From Prorocentrum cordatum (lineage: Eukaryota > Sar > Dinophyceae > Prorocentrales > Prorocentraceae): a DNA stretch of 64,000 nt. Location of the stretch: contig CAUYUJ010000891.1 of NCBI GenBank assembly GCA_963575745.1, forward strand, positions 62,001 through 126,000, written 5' to 3'. The translations under genes and the position numbers were made by a program. Below the pieces are notes generated by a model, which ran no database searches, was not told the origin of the DNA, and worked only from the letters and a program-made list of their open reading frames with translations. Positions 53,490 to 64,000 of the stretch are shown here, piece by piece. How positions within the stretch are numbered: position 1 is the stretch's first letter; each line of letters begins with the position of its first letter.

Positions 53490-54250
53490 GGGGTCTCTTC
53501 GGAGGGCTCTCTGAGAGGCCTCTATAGCTCTCCAAGCCAGTTCTGAAGCCTCCTGAGAGCCTCGTGGGAGCTTCGTTGGAACTTCTGAGGGTTTTCCCAG
53601 GGCTTCTTTGGGGGTTTCTTTTGGGGCTTCTTTGGACTTCTTTGGGGACTCTTTGGAGCCTGGCGGCATCTCCCAGGTGCCTTTCGGGGTTGTTAGTCGG
53701 TTTGTGATCCCTCTCTGGGGCCTTTGTTGGGGCTCTCTTGGGCCGTTTTGGGGGCCTCTTGTGCTGCGTCGGCGTCCTCTCAGCGGACTCCAAGGCCATG
53801 TTGGGGAGATCTGTGGGGCCTCGAGAGCCATCTAGGAGCGTCGGGGAGCCGAAAAGGCAGAAATGTTTAATTGTTTTTTCTTCTTCTTCTTCTTCTTCTT
53901 CTTCTTCTTCTTTTTTCTCTCTCTCTCTCTCTCTCACACACGCACCGAAGGGAATGCAATTGACCGTTGCCTCTTTGGGCCCTTGTAGGGGTGCTTTTTG
54001 GAGACCCTTGGGGCGTCTCGGAGGCGTCTCGGGCCCTCTTGAGGCGGCCGTCTTTGAGTGCTCGAGCTGTGCTCCGGCGAGCGTGGGCCTTCTTGGACCG
54101 TCTGGGCGGCCTCCTGCGGTTTTCTTGGCCAGCCCAGGGGGCCCTCCTGGGCGAGAGGGGACCCGCCCACGCGGGCCACGCCAGCAGCGCCCAGGAACGC
54201 CCGGCAGCGCCCGGGAATCCCCAGGCATCCATGATCCCGGTGTCCTGAGC
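53490..54250 (+). repeat. dispersed Gly/Ala-type quasi-repeat, second plus copy
   Basis: TTCTTTGGGGGTTTCTTTTG-type units and AGCGTCGGGGAGCCGAAAAG at 53838. It includes (TTC)n 53877-53912 and (CT)n 53916-53935. Confidence 0.7.
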
Positions 54251-54279
54251 TGTAGAATCCCTCCATCCACCTGGCAGAA

Positions 54280-54531
54280 TTGCATGAGCCTTTGGCACTC
54301 CACTTTGTTCTAAAGGCACAGTGGCGGATTACGGCAGAAACGCAGGACGAGCAAGACGAAGGCGAAAGTGGCCGCGGAACGGCCAGGGAGCCTTCAAACC
54401 ATGCAGATCTTCAAGTGGCGCCAGAGGTCACACTCATGAGCTCGACGACTGCCTGGCAGAAGAGCAAAGGACTTTGGTTTTCCTTTGAAAAAAGGAGTCG
54501 GCGCCCGATCGTAAGGCAGGGTCCCTTCTAG
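54280..54531 (+). CDS. unidentified 83-residue open frame
   Basis: The frame reads MHEPLALHFVLKAQWRITAE then HADLQVAPEVTLMSSTTAWQ and ends RPIVRQGPF. Base composition is less GC-rich than neighbours. No family, splice or repeat evidence supports or rejects it. Confidence 0.18.
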   Translation: MHEPLALHFVLKAQWRITAETQDEQDEGESGRGTAREPSNHADLQVAPEVTLMSSTTAWQKSKGLWFSFEKRSRRPIVRQGPF

Positions 54532-54579
54532 CAACTACCTCCTCGATCAGCGCAGCTGTTAGAACCGTCCAAGACCATC

Positions 54580-54770
54580 GGATCCCCCGAATGCCCAAGC
54601 GAGACCCTTGTCGTTTTGATCAGGAGCCGCCTTCCATTTGTGTAAAGGGTGCGCGAATGTTCGGGTCAGACATCAGGTCTAAGGCGCGACCCCTTTTGAT
54701 AAAGGAGCGGACCGCCATCCATGTAGCTGCCGTCATGGCTCAACATGAACGCGCGGCGCTAGAAGGGCGA
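54580..54770 (+). repeat. diverged tandem pair
   Basis: GCGAGACCCTTGTCGTTTTG and GCGCGACCCCTTTTGATAAA head two segments about 80 bp apart, both followed by GAGC..ACCGCC-like words. Confidence 0.5.
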
Positions 54771-55239
54771 TGATCTTACTTTGACAACGACTTCCCGTTC
54801 AGCTTGGTCCCAAGCCGCTTGCTTCCGTTCTGGAGTCACGACGCCTGTCCAAAAAAGAAGATGGAGAAGAAGACGGCGGTGGTTGAGGAGGAGGAGGGGT
54901 GCAGGAGTGGAGATCTTAGTGTTAAGTTTCATTCTCGCCTTAAATCCTGACCCCAGGATCCAGACCGCAGGAGGTCCCCCGAGGCCTACAGAGGCCCAGT
55001 AAGGGCCAAAGCCGTCCGTGAACCTCCCCGTCTTAGACCCTCGAAGATCGTTGGTAACACATCGGCAGTGCTTCGAGACATTTGTGGATCAAGCGTCCGC
55101 CGATCTTCTCCTCGGGGGCAGCGCTGCCTGTCCACTTCAGGGGCAACGTTCGGGGGAGGCAGGCTCAGGAGGGGACGCGTCGACCCCGAAGCGCCCATGG
55201 ATCGCCGATTGGGGGGCCGATGGCCCACCCCGCCCAGGA

Positions 55240-55425
55240 ACGGTCGGATGCTGTCGAGTCGTGTTGAGGGGAGCCTATCGCCGATCCGTCGGCGATGCAT
55301 CGCCGATTCCAGGTCGACGTGTCCCCCTGAGGCGGTCCGCCCCCCTGGCGGAGGGGGGCCCGTCGCCGATGCGTCGGCGGTGCATCGCCGGCTCCAGGTC
55401 GACGCGCCCCCCCGAGGCGCCACCA
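55240..55425. repeat. CGCCGAT palindromic repeats
   Basis: Two copies of CGTCGGCG(A/G)TGCATCGCCG with TCCAGGTCGACG following each. Confidence 0.85.
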
Positions 55426-55582
55426 CACCCCTTTTGCGTTGCCCCTCGCCGGTCTGCGCTCACGGTCATGATGCCGATGCAGCAAGCGCGGATGGACATC
55501 CTGAGTTCGGAGGACGACCTGGAGCTGTTGGTCGAGCGGGAGCGGGAGCAGGCCCGCCCGGGTCAGCTCAAGGTCCGCGGCT

Positions 55583-55705
55583 TTTCTCTCTCTCTCTCTC
55601 TCGTTTGTTTGTTTGTTTTGTTTTTACTTTTTGTTTTTTGTTTTCTCTCTCTCTCTCGTTCACTCTCCTTCTCTCTCTGTCTCTCTCTCTCTCTCACTCT
55701 CTCTG
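55583..55705. repeat. CT and TTTG microsatellites
   Basis: (CT)n, (GTTT)n, (CT)n in succession. Confidence 0.95.
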
Positions 55706-55994
55706 GATCGGGCTGCTGGCCAGGAGGAGGAGGAGGAAGAAGAGGAGGAGCTCGCCCCTCTTCCTGCCTGCCCCAGATCTCTCCGACGATCTGTTTCACT
55801 TTTCAGTCCGAGCGGTTTTGTCTTCCTTGATGTCGCACTCGGGGGGCAGTTGTTCGGCCTTGGGGCCGTCAGCCATGAGTCGATGCTGCCCCCGCGGAAA
55901 GTGTCGAGACTTCCCGGGGCCCCGTGTTGGGAAAGAGCACAAGGCATCAGATCAGGAGGAGGTGCAGGAGTCCAGGCCTCCCAGTTGGGGTCGA

Positions 55995-56155
55995 AGGATC
56001 GCGCCGCATCGCCGATGCATCGCTGATGCCGCTCGATGTGGAGCCCGATTTTCTCCACGCCGGCGTCGCCGATGCATCGCCGACGTCGAAGATGCATCGC
56101 CGACGCATCACCGATGCGTCGGCGATGCATTCGCGATGCGGCGCGATGCTCCGAC
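55995..56155. repeat. cluster of CGCCGATGCATCG palindromes
   Basis: At least five CATCGCCGA or TCGGCGATG half-sites around GCGATGCG, in the same order as at 32697-32815. Confidence 0.88.
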
Positions 56156-56392
56156 CCCATCCACTCGGACCACATCTGGGAGGCCTCTGAGGAGGAGCTC
56201 GTCCCCCTATCCCTACTTTGTGTCCGGGGCGTCGGCCGCCAGATTTTGGGACCCCCCCGCATAGCGTTTTATGACTTTTCGTCGCCGCCGTGGGAATTCC
56301 CGTGAATAGCTTTTCTAGAGTGTCGACCTGGTGATGTCCCCCTTGCCTCCCCCGGGCCCTGGTGATGACCCCATCCACTCGGAGGGCCCTGG

Positions 56393-56480
56393 GAAGGAGG
56401 AGGAGGAGGAGGAGGGGGAGGAGGAGGAGGGGGAGGAAGGAGGAGGGGGAGGAGGAGGAGGAGGAGGAGGAGGAGGAGGC
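56393..56480. repeat. GGA microsatellite
   Basis: GGA tract opposed by a TCC tract at 56612-56765 about 140 bp downstream. Confidence 0.93.
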
Positions 56481-57432
56481 CTCTGAGGAGGAGCTCGTCC
56501 CCCTTGCCTCCCCCAGGCTCCAGGGGCAGCGTCAGGGGGGCGGTGGTAGGCTCCAGGGGGGCGGCTCGCCCGTGGACCGCCGAGAGGGGCCCGTCGTCCC
56601 ACCCAGACCTGCGCCTCCTCCTCCTCCATCCTCCTCCTCCTCCCTTTTTCCTCCTCCTCCTCCTCCTCTTCCTCATCCTCCCCCTCACGTCCTCCTACCT
56701 CCTCCCCTCCTCCTCCTCCTCCTCCTCCTCCTCCTCCTCCTCCTCCCCCCTCCTCCCCCCTCCGTCCCAAAGGGAAGGAGGGGGGAGGGCCTTCGGTGCT
56801 TCGCTCTCGGGGGCCCAGCGCTGCTCTGTCGGCGATGTATCGCCGATTCTGGCTCATTGTTCCCCGCCCCTGGAAGGGAGACGCGCGTAGGGCAGGCGAC
56901 GTCGGCGGCGTGTCGCAGCTGCAAGCTGCAAGCTGCAAGCTGCAAGATGCACACAAGCTGCACACACGTCGCCGAGCCAGCCCCCTTTCCGTTCCCCCTC
57001 GCTGCTGTCGTCCTTGCCTCTCCTTCTCTTCGTGCGTGCGGGCGCGCGCCTGTCAGCCTGAAGCTGAAAGGAGGCTCAGCTATGCAAACCCTACCCTACC
57101 CCTACCACCCACGATTTCTGAGGGGGAGGGTTCGCATGTGGTCACCTACTCGCGGATCTCCCGCCCAGTCGGCCGATCCGGAGATGCAAGGGCGGCCTCT
57201 TTCCGCGTCGCTCCTTCCATGCCCCCGTCCGCCTCCCTCGAGATTGTCTCTGTTGTCCTCTGGCGCGTATCGGTCGTTGCTTGGGCCAGGCCCCACCCCC
57301 GCGTGGGTAGTGGTGGCGATGACACGTGGGGGGGGGTGGCCACACACGCATGTTGGTGCTCGCGCGCGTACGATTGTGGTCGCAGCGCACCCCCGCCTCG
57401 ACGTGCCCCACCCCACCCCTGCGTTTCCATTA

Positions 57433-57618
57433 CCCCCCGGTCGTTGAAAGTAGGTAGCCTGGGAGTCCCAGATTCCAATCTACTTCAATCGGCTTCCTAC
57501 TTCAATAATCGATCTGCTTTTGCTGCGTTGTATTGTTCTCTGGGAGGGCCTGGGCCCAGTCTACTTTATCCATCTTCCTGCTTAATGTTTTTACCGAACC
57601 CTCTTCCGACCGACGGGT
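57433..57618 (+). mobile_element. CCCATCGGTCG TIR element, copy 3
   Basis: GGTCGTTGAAAGTAGG at the left and CCGACCGACGGG at the right. TACC precedes and follows it. Confidence 0.72.
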
Positions 57619-57817
57619 ACCTGTCCTCCCCCTCTTGGGAACGACCGTGATTGGAGAGACACAATGAAAACAATCTCCTCTCTGCCCCCCGTCGCGGGCA
57701 GAGGGGGGGGCCGAGGAGGAGGCGGGGGAGAGAAGCTCCGGGGGCCACCGAGGGGCGCCCGGGGAGGGCAGCAGTGGGAACGCCCAGATGTCAGCAGCCC
57801 GCCTGGGGGACGGCGAC

Positions 57818-57917
57818 GACGACGACGAAGCCGACGACGACCACGACGATAACGACGACCACCACGACGACGACGACGACGACGACGACGAAGCCGACGA
57901 CGATCACGACGACAAGT

Positions 57918-57989
<72 letters not shown>

Positions 57990-57990
57990 T
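57818..57990. repeat. GAC microsatellite
   Basis: GAC units with CAC, GAAGCC and AAGTAC interruptions. Confidence 0.96.
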
Positions 57991-58055
57991 CGGGCGGCGG
58001 CGAGCGTCGAGGGCGGCGGCGGAGGGCGGCGGCGGAGGGCGGCGGCGCCGGAGAG

Positions 58056-58154
58056 GTCCGGGCCCTGGGCCTCGCCGGGGCGCTGCTGCTCGCCGTGGCG
58101 GCGGCGTGCGCGGCCGGGGCCCTCTCGTCGGGCGCCGCGCCCGCGGTGCGCCAG
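58056..58154 (+). CDS. membrane-anchor exon of an unidentified protein
   Basis: The 99-bp exon lies between AG|G and a GA donor. It reads VRALGLAGALLLAVAAACAA then GALSSGAAPAVRQ. The Leu/Ala run is long enough for one membrane helix or an uncleaved signal anchor. Nearly all codons end in G or C. It joins in phase to the exon at 58254, with CAGGAG repeated at both junctions. The start codon was not found; a GAC microsatellite lies immediately upstream. Confidence 0.5.
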
Positions 58155-58253
58155 GAGGCGCGCTTTCGCGGGCTCGCCGTTGTGCTCTCGCCCCATCCTC
58201 CTCCTCTTCCTCCTCCTCCTCCTCCTCCTCCTCCTCCTCCTCCTCCTCGACAG

Positions 58254-58286
58254 GAGCGCGTCGTGGAGCAGAAGCGGGAGGGGAGG
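58254..58286 (+). CDS. short exon following the membrane anchor
   Basis: The exon reads ERVVEQKREGR, a charged stretch typical just outside a membrane helix. It follows CTCGACAG and precedes a GT donor at GGGAGG. The intron before it is 99 bp and mostly TCC repeats. A CCCAGAC-family element starts 13 bp downstream. Confidence 0.4.
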
Positions 58287-58299
58287 GTGTTGGGGCACT

Positions 58300-58485
58300 C
58301 CCAGACCCCCTGGAGTAATGACAAAATCATGACGGGAGGTTTTTCCTGGTTTTCGGCCTCTGGGGGCCCTCACCGGGCCTCGGGAGCGTCAAAAAACGAC
58401 TCAGGATGCAAAGCCGGTCATGGGGAAAGGGTCGGGACCTCTGGGGGTCGACGTAGTGAACAAATCATTACGTCGGGGGTCTGGG
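58300..58485 (+). mobile_element. CCCAGAC-family TIR element
   Basis: CCCAGACCCCCTGGAGTAAT and TCATTACGTCGGGGGTCTGG ends. A degenerate neighbour with the same interior follows at about 58590-58770. Confidence 0.85.
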
Positions 58486-59009
58486 CTCTCGGCGTGGCCC
58501 TGGAAGCGCCCGACGCGACGCACATGATATGAGATGTCTCGGAGCGCTCGTCGCCCCTGGGGGCGCGAGGCACACATAGTAGTGGTATGCTGGGGTGATG
58601 CGGATGGCAAACATCTGGACGGAAGCGGTTCGGTGTTTTGGGCCTTTGGGGGCCCTCGCCGGGCCTCGAGACCGCCAGTAACGAGTCAGGATCAAAAACC
58701 TGTCCTGGGGAGAGGGTCGGGACTTCAGGGACATCGCATTGAAGAAATCAGGACGTCGCATGTCTGGGGCCAGTCGGCCAGTACCACCTACGATTCGATA
58801 TCCAGTGCGTCGCCCACCTAAGATCTGGGCGATGCAGGTGTTTCATAGCCTGATTTCGAGGCCTTGGACCCCCAAAGATGCGTATTCTCGATGCGGCTAG
58901 AAAAGTGTCGCAGACAGATGGGAGTCTACGCAGGGCTGCGGTCATGCGTTCCTGCGATGTTGCATTTTTCCCGCAGCGTCAGATCTTAGGGGACGCACGC
59001 CGATTCGCC

Positions 59010-59022
59010 GATGATGATGATA

Positions 59023-59079
<57 letters not shown>

Positions 59080-59164
59080 CTGATGATGATGATGATGATG
59101 ATGCTGATGCTGATGTTGATGCTGATGCTGATGCTGATGCTGATGCTGATGCTGATGCTGATGC

Positions 59165-59251
<87 letters not shown>

Positions 59252-59335
59252 CGATGGCGATGGTGATTGTGATGGTGATGGTGATGGCGATCGTGATGAT
59301 GCTGATGATGGTGGTGATGATGGTGGTGGTGGTAT
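59010..59335. repeat. GAT, GCTGAT and GGTGAT microsatellite
   Basis: Pure GAT changes to (GCTGAT)n at 59101-59165, then GAT, GCT and GGTGAT. Confidence 0.97.
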
Positions 59336-59577
59336 GATGGTCGGAGGTTGGGGGGGTGAGATCGAAGTGGAACGGAGAGCCCCCCTACCGGGAAATCGAT
59401 TTCGGTTCCGTGTTCGTGCGTGCCGTGCGGGCGAGGCGAAGCTGCGTGGGCGGGCGAGAGGAAAGTCTCCTGTGGCTGAGGCGCGGCCGGAACAAATGAT
59501 TCTCCGCCGGGCGGCCGGTGGCGCGCGGTGTCCCGCCGGTGTCTCGCCGGTGTCCCGTCGGTGTCCCGTCGGTGTCC

Positions 59578-59700
59578 CGATGATGATGTTGATGATGATT
59601 ATGATGATGATTATGATGATGATGGTAATGATGATGATGAGATGATATTGATGATGGCGATGATGATGATGATGTTGATGATGATGATGATGATGACGTC
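59578..59700. repeat. GAT microsatellite
   Basis: GAT with GTT and ATT variants. A small palindrome GACGTCGATAGTGATATCGA follows at 59695. Confidence 0.92.
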
Positions 59701-60117
59701 GATAGTGATATCGACGTCATCATCATCTCCACTGGCATCGTCAGGAGAACAATCACCACTGTTGCCCATTGCTCGGCCCCTCCCCCCCCCAACCTCCTTA
59801 TCACCCTTAGGGTGGTCGTATAGGTATGGTGGTGATATCCGTAAGGGCTTCCTCCTGCCGCCGGCCCCCTCTTTCGGAGAATGGGCCATGGAAGAGCTAA
59901 GTCATGAGGCCTTGGCGCTGTCGTGAAGCAGTATCGAAACTTCACGCGAAGCCGATTCGCAATCAGCAAAACCAACTGATCACAAGAGGGGTTACCACAC
60001 CTGGCGATTGGTAAGACGTGTATGGTTTACGGGCTTGGTTACCACACCTTGCGATTAAAGGGCCGAGGGAGTTCTCGCAGTTTGGGTTACCACGCCTTGC
60101 GATGGATTTGCGTGAAG

Positions 60118-60775
60118 GGTGGCACCGAATTTCAGAAATGTGGCAAATCCCATGTGTTTTTGGACCCTGACCCCGCGGATCTGCGTGAGGGGTGGCGCCG
60201 AATTTCAGAAATGTGGCAAATCCCCTGTGTTTTTGGACCCTGACCCCGCGGATCTGCGTGAGGGGTGGCACCAAATTTCAGAAATGTGGCAAATCCCCTG
60301 TGTTTTTGGACCCTGACCCCGCGGATCTGCGTGAGGGGTGGCACCGAATTTCAGAAATGTGGCAAATCCCTGTGTTTTTGGACCCTGACCCCGCAGATCT
60401 GCGTGAGGGGTGGCACCGACTTTCAGAAATGTGGCAAACCCTTATGTTTTTTTACCCTGACCCCGCGGATCTGCGTGAGGGGTGGCACCGAATTTCAGAA
60501 ATGTGGCAAATCCCGTGTGTTTTTGGACCCTGACCCCGCGGATCTGGGTGAGGGGTGGCACCGAATTTCAGAAATGTGGCAAATCCGCTGTGTTTTTGGA
60601 CCCTGACCCGCGGATCTGCGTAAGGGGTGGCGCCGAATTTCAGAAATGTGGCAAATCTTTTGTGTTTTTGGACCCTGACCCCGCGGATCTGCGTGAGGGG
60701 TGACACCGAATTTCAGAAATGTGGCAAATTCCCTGTGTTTTTGGACCCTGACCCCGCGGATCTGCGTGAGGGATG
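60118..60775 (+). repeat. 73-bp minisatellite, nine copies
   Basis: GGC(A/G)CCGAATTTCAGAAAT (with minor variants) starts at about 60121, 60194, 60267, 60340, 60412, 60484, 60557, 60629 and 60702. Units end GATCTGCGTGAGGGGTGG. The 72-73 bp period rotates the reading frame, so it is not coding. Three copies of GGTTACCACACCTTGCGAT precede it. Confidence 0.97.
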
Positions 60776-61009
60776 TCGATTTCGAGCCCCCCCAGCAATT
60801 CAGACAACGCGCCCAGGGGGTGCTAAAAATCTGGTTTGGGCCTCCCCCCCCCTCGCGCGGTCAATCAACTAGTTACAGTAACCAGCAATAAGCAGAACTG
60901 TAACACTGGAAACTATAAGCTACAACTGGTACAGGAAACTGCGAATCCCGCTCCTACAGCCTGGTGGCCCCACAAGGGGGCCGGCGGATTGATGAGTATG
61001 ATGATCTCG

Positions 61010-61039
61010 TTGCCGTTGATGATAATGACGATGATGGTA

Positions 61040-61120
<81 letters not shown>

Positions 61121-61340
61121 GTGATGGTGATGGTGATGATGATGATGAAGTGCCCGCGCAAAGATAATTGGCGAAGCCGACGATATCAACGATTTCGACG
61201 ATGACAGTGGCGGCGATAATTTCGAAAAAGGTGATGCTGATGATGTTGATGATGATGGTGATGATGATAATGATTATGATGATGGTGATGGTGATGTTGA
61301 CGATGACGGTGATGGCGATGGCAATCAGGATGTCGACGAT
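61010..61340. repeat. GAT microsatellite, two blocks
   Basis: Pure GAT 61039-61120, mixed GAT/GGT to 61148, and a second block 61230-61335. Confidence 0.95.
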
Positions 61341-61904
61341 CATGATCCGTTCGCGTGCTCATAGGGATGGTGACAAAGTGTTCGCCCGCAGTCATTCAGA
61401 CATCATGGCAAGGTCCGAACACATCTGCGACGGAATAGTTAGACCATGCAATGGTGGTGGAGGGATTTCGACGTTTGCTCTCGGAGACGCGTGTGTGGCC
61501 CTGATTGTATTCTCGACAAAGTTGGTGGACTCCTGGTGACGGTTGGACCGTTTCGTCTCCCGCGCGCGAGTTGCCCGCATGGTCGCATTTGGCAGCACGG
61601 CCAACGCGAAGGCTCGGAGCTCGGGATCCAGGGTCGGCGCACCCGGGCACTTGCCAACAATCACACACACCGTGCTCCCACCCCCGCGGCACCATGCCTG
61701 GGGGGTCGCCTTTCGTCCCGGGTCCTCTTTCCTGAGGGCCCCGGGGCCCGGTAAAACACGGGCCCCGAGCGCCGAGAAGTCGAGGAGAGGCGCCGGGACC
61801 GAGAGGATCCCGTCGTCGGAGCTGAGGGCTCAAGGGGCGGGCCTCGCAAAGATCGGCGCTGCCAGGCTGAGAGATGGGCCGTCGCACGTGCCCACGGTCG
61901 CTTG

Positions 61905-62170
61905 GCATCGCTCGGACGTGTGCGCTTTGTTCTCGGCAGGGTCCATCGAGGAGACTATTCGGTCACCTCGCGAAGAAATACACGCACTGGGCTCGGGACC
62001 GGGATCCGTCCACGGCTCACCAGCGACACCGGGATGGACAGCAGTGGGCTCGGACCGCGCTGCACCGTCGCTGCATCCGAGTGATTCGCGGTGCTTTGTC
62101 CTATTTGGGGGCTTCCGATGGGCCTGGCACCACTCGGACGCGTGCCTGTTTTTCTCGGCGAGGAGCATCT
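61905..62170 (+). repeat. direct repeat, about 220 bp apart, also at 40380
   Basis: TGGCATCGCTCGGACGTGTG (61908) and TGGCACCACTCGGACGCGTG (62127) open two copies. 40386 has GGCATCGCTCGGACGTGTGC. Confidence 0.75.
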
Positions 62171-62179
62171 TGGGTCACC

Positions 62180-62880
62180 TTGCGAGGAAGAGGAGGAGGA
62201 GGAGGAGGAGGAGGAGGAGGAGGGGGAGGAGGAGGAGGCGGAGGAGGAAGAGGAGGAGGAGGAGGAGGAGGAGGAGGAGGAGGAGGAAGAGGAGGAGGAG
62301 GAGGAGGAAGAGGAGGCACGCCCGCATCCGACGACGGCACGGGGGAACGGACGCCCGAGCGATGGCGAGGCCGGCGTGCTCCCGTCACGGTGCGGAGCTC
62401 TGCCCGCGGCGCCGGGCCCCGCCGCGGGACCGAACCCCAGGCGGCCTCGCCGGAGGGCCTGGTGCAGCTCTCGGGCCAGAAGGCCAGCGGTGGGGCGAGG
62501 GCCCTGGCCGAGGGAGGGCGAGGGAGAGGAGGAGAGAGAGTGCGAGAGAGAAAGGGAGAGGCAGAGAGCGAGTGTGAGCTGGAGGAGAGAGAGAGAGAGG
62601 TGGGATGGGCATGGATAGAGAGGAGAGAAAGAGAGAGATAGAGGAAGACAGAGGAAGAGCGAGAGAGAGAGAGTGAGAGAGGAAGCACACCACAACAATA
62701 GAGAGGGGGGGAGGGAGAGAGGGAGCGAGCGACACACGCAGAATTACATACATTCATACACTAATTTACGAACTTGTTGCGTATATGGAAAGAGAGAGAG
62801 AGATGTTGAGAAATCAATACAAAACAACCAGAGAGAAACAGAGAGAAACAGAGAGAGAGAGAGAGAGAAAGAAAGGGATA
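62180..62880. repeat. GGA and GA microsatellites
   Basis: GGA 62185-62318, (GA)n 62520-62700 and 62785-62875, interrupted by the candidate exon at 62441. Confidence 0.93.
62441..62512 (+). CDS. possible further exon of the membrane-anchored protein
   Basis: In phase 0 after ACCCCAG it reads AASPEGLVQLSGQKASGGAR then ALAE, ending GAG before GGAGGG. Codon use resembles the other exons. Linkage to 58286 is inferred from phase and strand only, and the donor would be non-standard. Confidence 0.25.
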
Positions 62881-62954
62881 TGCACGTGGGCCGCGGCTTG
62901 GGAATGTTGCCGGAACCGGCGGTCCTCTTCTCCACTGCTGGGTCGGCCTCGTCC

Positions 62955-63075
62955 ACCTCCTCCTTCTCCTCCTCCTCCTCCTCCTCGTCCTCCTCCTCCT
63001 TCTCCTCCTTCTCCTTCTCCTCCTCCTCCTCCTCCTCCTCCTCCTCCTCCTGCTCCTCCTCCTCCTCCTCCCCCC
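62955..63075. repeat. TCC microsatellite
   Basis: TCC with TTC variants. The following 63080-63690 is unique sequence without a recognised gene. Confidence 0.94.
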
Positions 63076-63690
63076 CTCCTCTTTCCCCCGCACCTCCCTC
63101 TTCCTTCCTTCTCCACCTCCCTTCCTCCTCTTCCTCCTCTTCGCCCTGCTGCTCTCGCCCTCCTCCTCGCCGTCATTCCTCCATGGAGGTCGAGGATTTT
63201 TTTCAAGTACCCGACCCCCCCCGGGGCGCCTTCCTATTGTCAATTGTGCAGGGTAACGAAATTGTTTTTAATACACCCCCCCCGTCAGATTGTATCGGGC
63301 TGCGACGTCAGAAAGAAGTATGCGGCGTTTCAGTTTCCAGCGCAGTGCTCACCCACGCGCCGACAACGGTGGCTCGTGAAGCCAGCATCCTCGTCGTCAG
63401 CTTTTCACTTCGCTTTGCCGCCAACGGGCACCCCCGTTGCCCAGGCTGGATCCAGCCTGAGACCGTCTGGTTGAGGACGGTGCGTACAGTTTGACCGCTG
63501 AAGAAGGAGCCCTTTTCGTTTGGGAGGGGCTCAGTGTTCCTAACTTGTTTTTCAGCTTGTTTTAGTTCTCTGTTAGGTTTCCAATGGGAATTCGAGGTTA
63601 AACTTGTGGAAACAAAGGGGCCTTGTTCCTCATATAGTGTTCCTTCAATGACAGTGTTTCGATTGTGTGCCCTAGGGGGGGTTCAGGGTG

Positions 63691-64000
63691 ATCGGGTGCT
63701 TTGGTGGTGATAGTGTCGAGAGTTGGGACGCAACGCAGAGCACGACGTATCAGGGCAGGAAACTGACATACCACGACTTACACATCACGGAGTTCGACAA
63801 CATAATCGCGTCAAGCTGGTGCTGATTCAATCAACTGAGACACGAATTGACATGCAAATGAGACCCTCTAGCAAGTCGCCTACGCCTCTTCAGTGGTACC
63901 GTAACGCCCAGTGCCATGTACGGATGCGGCTCGTGGGCCCCAAGCAAAGCCATGCTTACATTGCTACAGCGTACGCAGCGGAAGATGATCCGAATCAGCG
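63691..64000 (+). pseudogene. LINE-type reverse transcriptase, degenerate 3' part, cut by window end
   Basis: One frame reads VESWDATQSTTYQGRKLTYH, DLHITEFDNIIASSW, then after two TGA stops (63823-63825, 63862-63864) SRLRLFSGTVTPSAMYGCGS and LLQRTQRKMIRIS. The blocks GRKLT.HD.H..E...IA.AW, VTPS.MYGCGSW and L..TQRKM.R are the familiar C-terminal reverse transcriptase segments of LINE retrotransposons, including those reported from dinoflagellates. The stops show a dead copy. The rest of the element lies beyond the window; no recognisable upstream catalytic block was found before 63690. Confidence 0.82.

Noticed and set aside
57080-57115. Telomere-like CCCTACCCTACCCCTACC
   Set aside because: It has only three irregular units, inside the chromosome sequence.

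Overview
The window looks like nuclear DNA of a dinoflagellate, possibly a core dinoflagellate with long introns. No species marker is visible, so nothing finer than the group is claimed. The evidence is a GC-rich, gene-sparse sequence in which short exons are separated by introns of about 0.1 to 6 kb. Intron donors are GT, GC and GA, acceptors are AG followed by G, and the final LINE-type reverse transcriptase fragment resembles those described from dinoflagellates. Most long open frames are translations of triplet microsatellites (GGA/TCC, GAC/GTC, GAT, GT/CA) and are not genes.

Layout. 1-13.5 kb holds microsatellites, several families of short elements with terminal inverted repeats (TIRs), and a higher-order tandem array (8.0-9.7 kb); no convincing gene. 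13.5-19.4 kb holds a plus-strand gene for a DUF3431-family protein with a likely signal peptide (exons 13514-13611, 14593-15433, 16429-16616, 16971-17155, probably 18331-18479, possibly 19150-19413). 21.0-40.9 kb holds a plus-strand gene for a WD40 protein. Its exons read through in phase, with one unresolved junction, and encode seven WD blades ending at a TGA at 40935-40937. Its introns contain a Pro/Thr-type minisatellite (24.9-26.05 kb), many short elements and a palindrome of more than 2.4 kb (34.3-36.8 kb). 41-58 kb is mostly microsatellites and tandem arrays (notably 43.07-44.10 kb) with a few weak exon candidates (46521, 48002). 58.06-58.29 kb holds two linked exons of a membrane-anchored protein. 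60.12-60.78 kb is a 73-bp tandem array, and 63.69-64.0 kb is the degenerate 3' part of a LINE reverse transcriptase.

Main result. At most introns that can be placed by protein logic, the two splice junctions sit in short direct repeats, commonly 6-9 bp and often 7-8. Several of these introns also have TIRs just inside the repeats. This is the signature expected of introners, transposable elements that create introns and use the target-site duplication as splice sites. A complete candidate of about 190 bp lies at 52305-52510, with an 8-bp duplication and TIRs of about 60 bp. A separate foldback family shows 5-bp target duplications at three loci. No rRNA, tRNA, CRISPR, operon or bacterial-type regulatory signal was seen.
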